Assembly (NCBI GenBank): GCA_946055445.1
Contig: CAMGGF010000077.1
Location: forward strand, 1 to 6,446
Direction: 5' to 3'
DNA: 6,446 bases
From: an uncultured Ruminococcus sp.
GTDB taxonomy: Bacteria; Bacillota; Clostridia; Oscillospirales; Acutalibacteraceae
The position numbers and the translations under genes are program-made. How positions within the stretch are numbered: position 1 is the stretch's first letter; each line of letters opens with the position of its first letter. Positions 5,884-6,446 of the stretch are shown piece after piece. The notes beneath the pieces are model-generated. The model did no database searches and was not told the origin of the DNA. It saw only the letters and a program-made list of their open reading frames with translations.

Positions 5884-6446
5884 ATGAAAAAACGAATTTT
5901 GAGCATACTCCTTGCAGTATGTCTCGTGGTGACGATGTTTCCCATGACAGCGTTATCACTGGGAGAAGACGGTGCGGCTTCGACGGAACAGCCGACGGTG
6001 CAATATACCGTACTCAACGGCTCCGGCGGATTTTCTGGCGAAGGTCACGCCAATCTGTTCGACGGAGATGTCACTACAAAATGGTGCGTGACCATGAGAG
6101 GCACGCTCTTTGTAATTTTCAAAACGGACTCTCCCGTGTTTGTGAGCGGTTTTGATATTACAACCGCGAACGATAATGCGGAGGAGACCGGAAGAAACCC
6201 GAAAAACTGGACGCTTTACGCCTGCAATGATTATTTGGCAGGCGGTTCGCAACCCGAAGAGGGAACAACTGCGTCAAACGATGAGGAAACAACTGCGTCA
6301 TACGGTGAGGATCCATCATTCATCGATGGTGGGAATACCGGTGCGGTTGATGACTCTTCTGCAACATGGGTGCCGATATACAGCGTTACAAACGATACGG
6401 TTTTGCAGGATGTAAACTACACAAAATACAGTTATATCTTTGAAAA
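5884..6446 (+). CDS. N-terminal part of a secreted discoidin (F5/8 type C)-like protein (3' end outside window)
   Basis: The frame is open from ATG 5884 to the last base, giving 187 complete codons plus two bases. Residues 1-25 are a signal peptide (MKKRILS, a hydrophobic core, then ALS at 23-25 as likely cleavage site). From about residue 41 the sequence follows a discoidin/carbohydrate-binding pattern: YTVLNGSGGFSGEGHANLFD at 41-60, GDVTTKWCV at 61-69, FVIFK at 76-80, FVSGFDITTANDN at 86-98, RNPKNWTLYACND at 104-116 and WVPIYSVTND at 162-171. Such domains usually bind cell-surface or plant glycans; the ligand here is unknown. Residues about 118-160 interrupt the domain with an acidic, Thr/Ser/Gly-rich insert containing a short tandem repeat. 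The first codons closely resemble those of the gene at 859, so both belong to one family of exported proteins. Whether it also ends in a dockerin lies beyond the window. It has its own promoter and is likely controlled by the upstream repeats. Confidence 0.88.
   Translation, partial: MKKRILSILLAVCLVVTMFPMTALSLGEDGAASTEQPTVQYTVLNGSGGFSGEGHANLFDGDVTTKWCVTMRGTLFVIFKTDSPVFVSGFDITTANDNAEETGRNPKNWTLYACNDYLAGGSQPEEGTTASNDEETTASYGEDPSFIDGGNTGAVDDSSATWVPIYSVTNDTVLQDVNYTKYSYIFE
6259..6306 (+). repeat. 24-bp in-frame tandem repeat (two copies) in the discoidin loop
   Basis: Bases 6259-6282 and 6283-6306 encode EGTTASND and EETTASYG (20 of 24 bases identical by eye), and a third unit starts with GAGGA at 6307. 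The repeat sits where a short loop would be expected between NWTLYACND and WVPIYSVTND. A 24-base unit keeps the frame, so changes in copy number would lengthen or shorten the loop without truncating the protein. Confidence 0.8.

Noticed and set aside
5919..6415. Plus-strand open frames in other phases within the discoidin gene
   Set aside because: They overlap the frame that starts at 5884 with signal peptide and domain motifs; their Arg-rich, low-similarity products look like frame shadows.

Overview
The window looks like chromosomal DNA from an anaerobic, low-to-moderate GC Gram-positive bacterium of the class Clostridia, probably a gut or rumen type such as Oscillospiraceae. The reasons are the GAGGTG Shine-Dalgarno sequences, signal peptides starting MKKRI, C-terminal type I dockerin-like domains, DUF6273-like repeats and a LytTR-PAS regulator. 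This assignment comes from recognising families by eye; no database search was made.

Layout, all on the + strand. (1) Bases 1-636 are the 3' end of a large secreted protein whose start lies outside the window; it ends in a linker-like module plus a dockerin. (2) Bases 637-858 are an intergenic gap with no convincing terminator or promoter. (3) Bases 859-4743 encode a complete 1294-residue secreted protein: signal peptide, three diverged tandem units of about 350-380 residues, then the same C-terminal module and dockerin as the first gene. (4) Bases 4744-4889 are a short gap with a good sigma-A-type promoter. (5) Bases 4890-5693 encode a 267-residue cytoplasmic regulator, with an N-terminal LytTR DNA-binding domain and a C-terminal PAS-like domain; a TTG start is preferred. 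(6) Bases 5694-5883 hold a strong intrinsic terminator, two perfect 19-bp direct repeats at 21-bp spacing, a promoter with a perfect TATAAT box and a 17-bp inverted repeat. (7) From base 5884 to the window end is the 5' part of another secreted protein, with a signal peptide and a discoidin (F5/8 type C)-like domain. It has no stop codon inside the window.

Taken together, this is a surface/secreted-protein locus with an embedded one-component-like LytTR regulator. The most interesting signals are two. First, a 221-bp block covering the dockerin is base-for-base identical in the first two genes, while the sequence just upstream differs at about 13% of positions, which points to recent conversion or recombination. 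Second, a helical-phased direct repeat sits just upstream of the promoter that follows the regulator gene, the spacing expected of a LytTR operator. No RNA gene, CRISPR array, insertion sequence or minus-strand gene is supported. No stretch longer than 300 bases lacks a gene.
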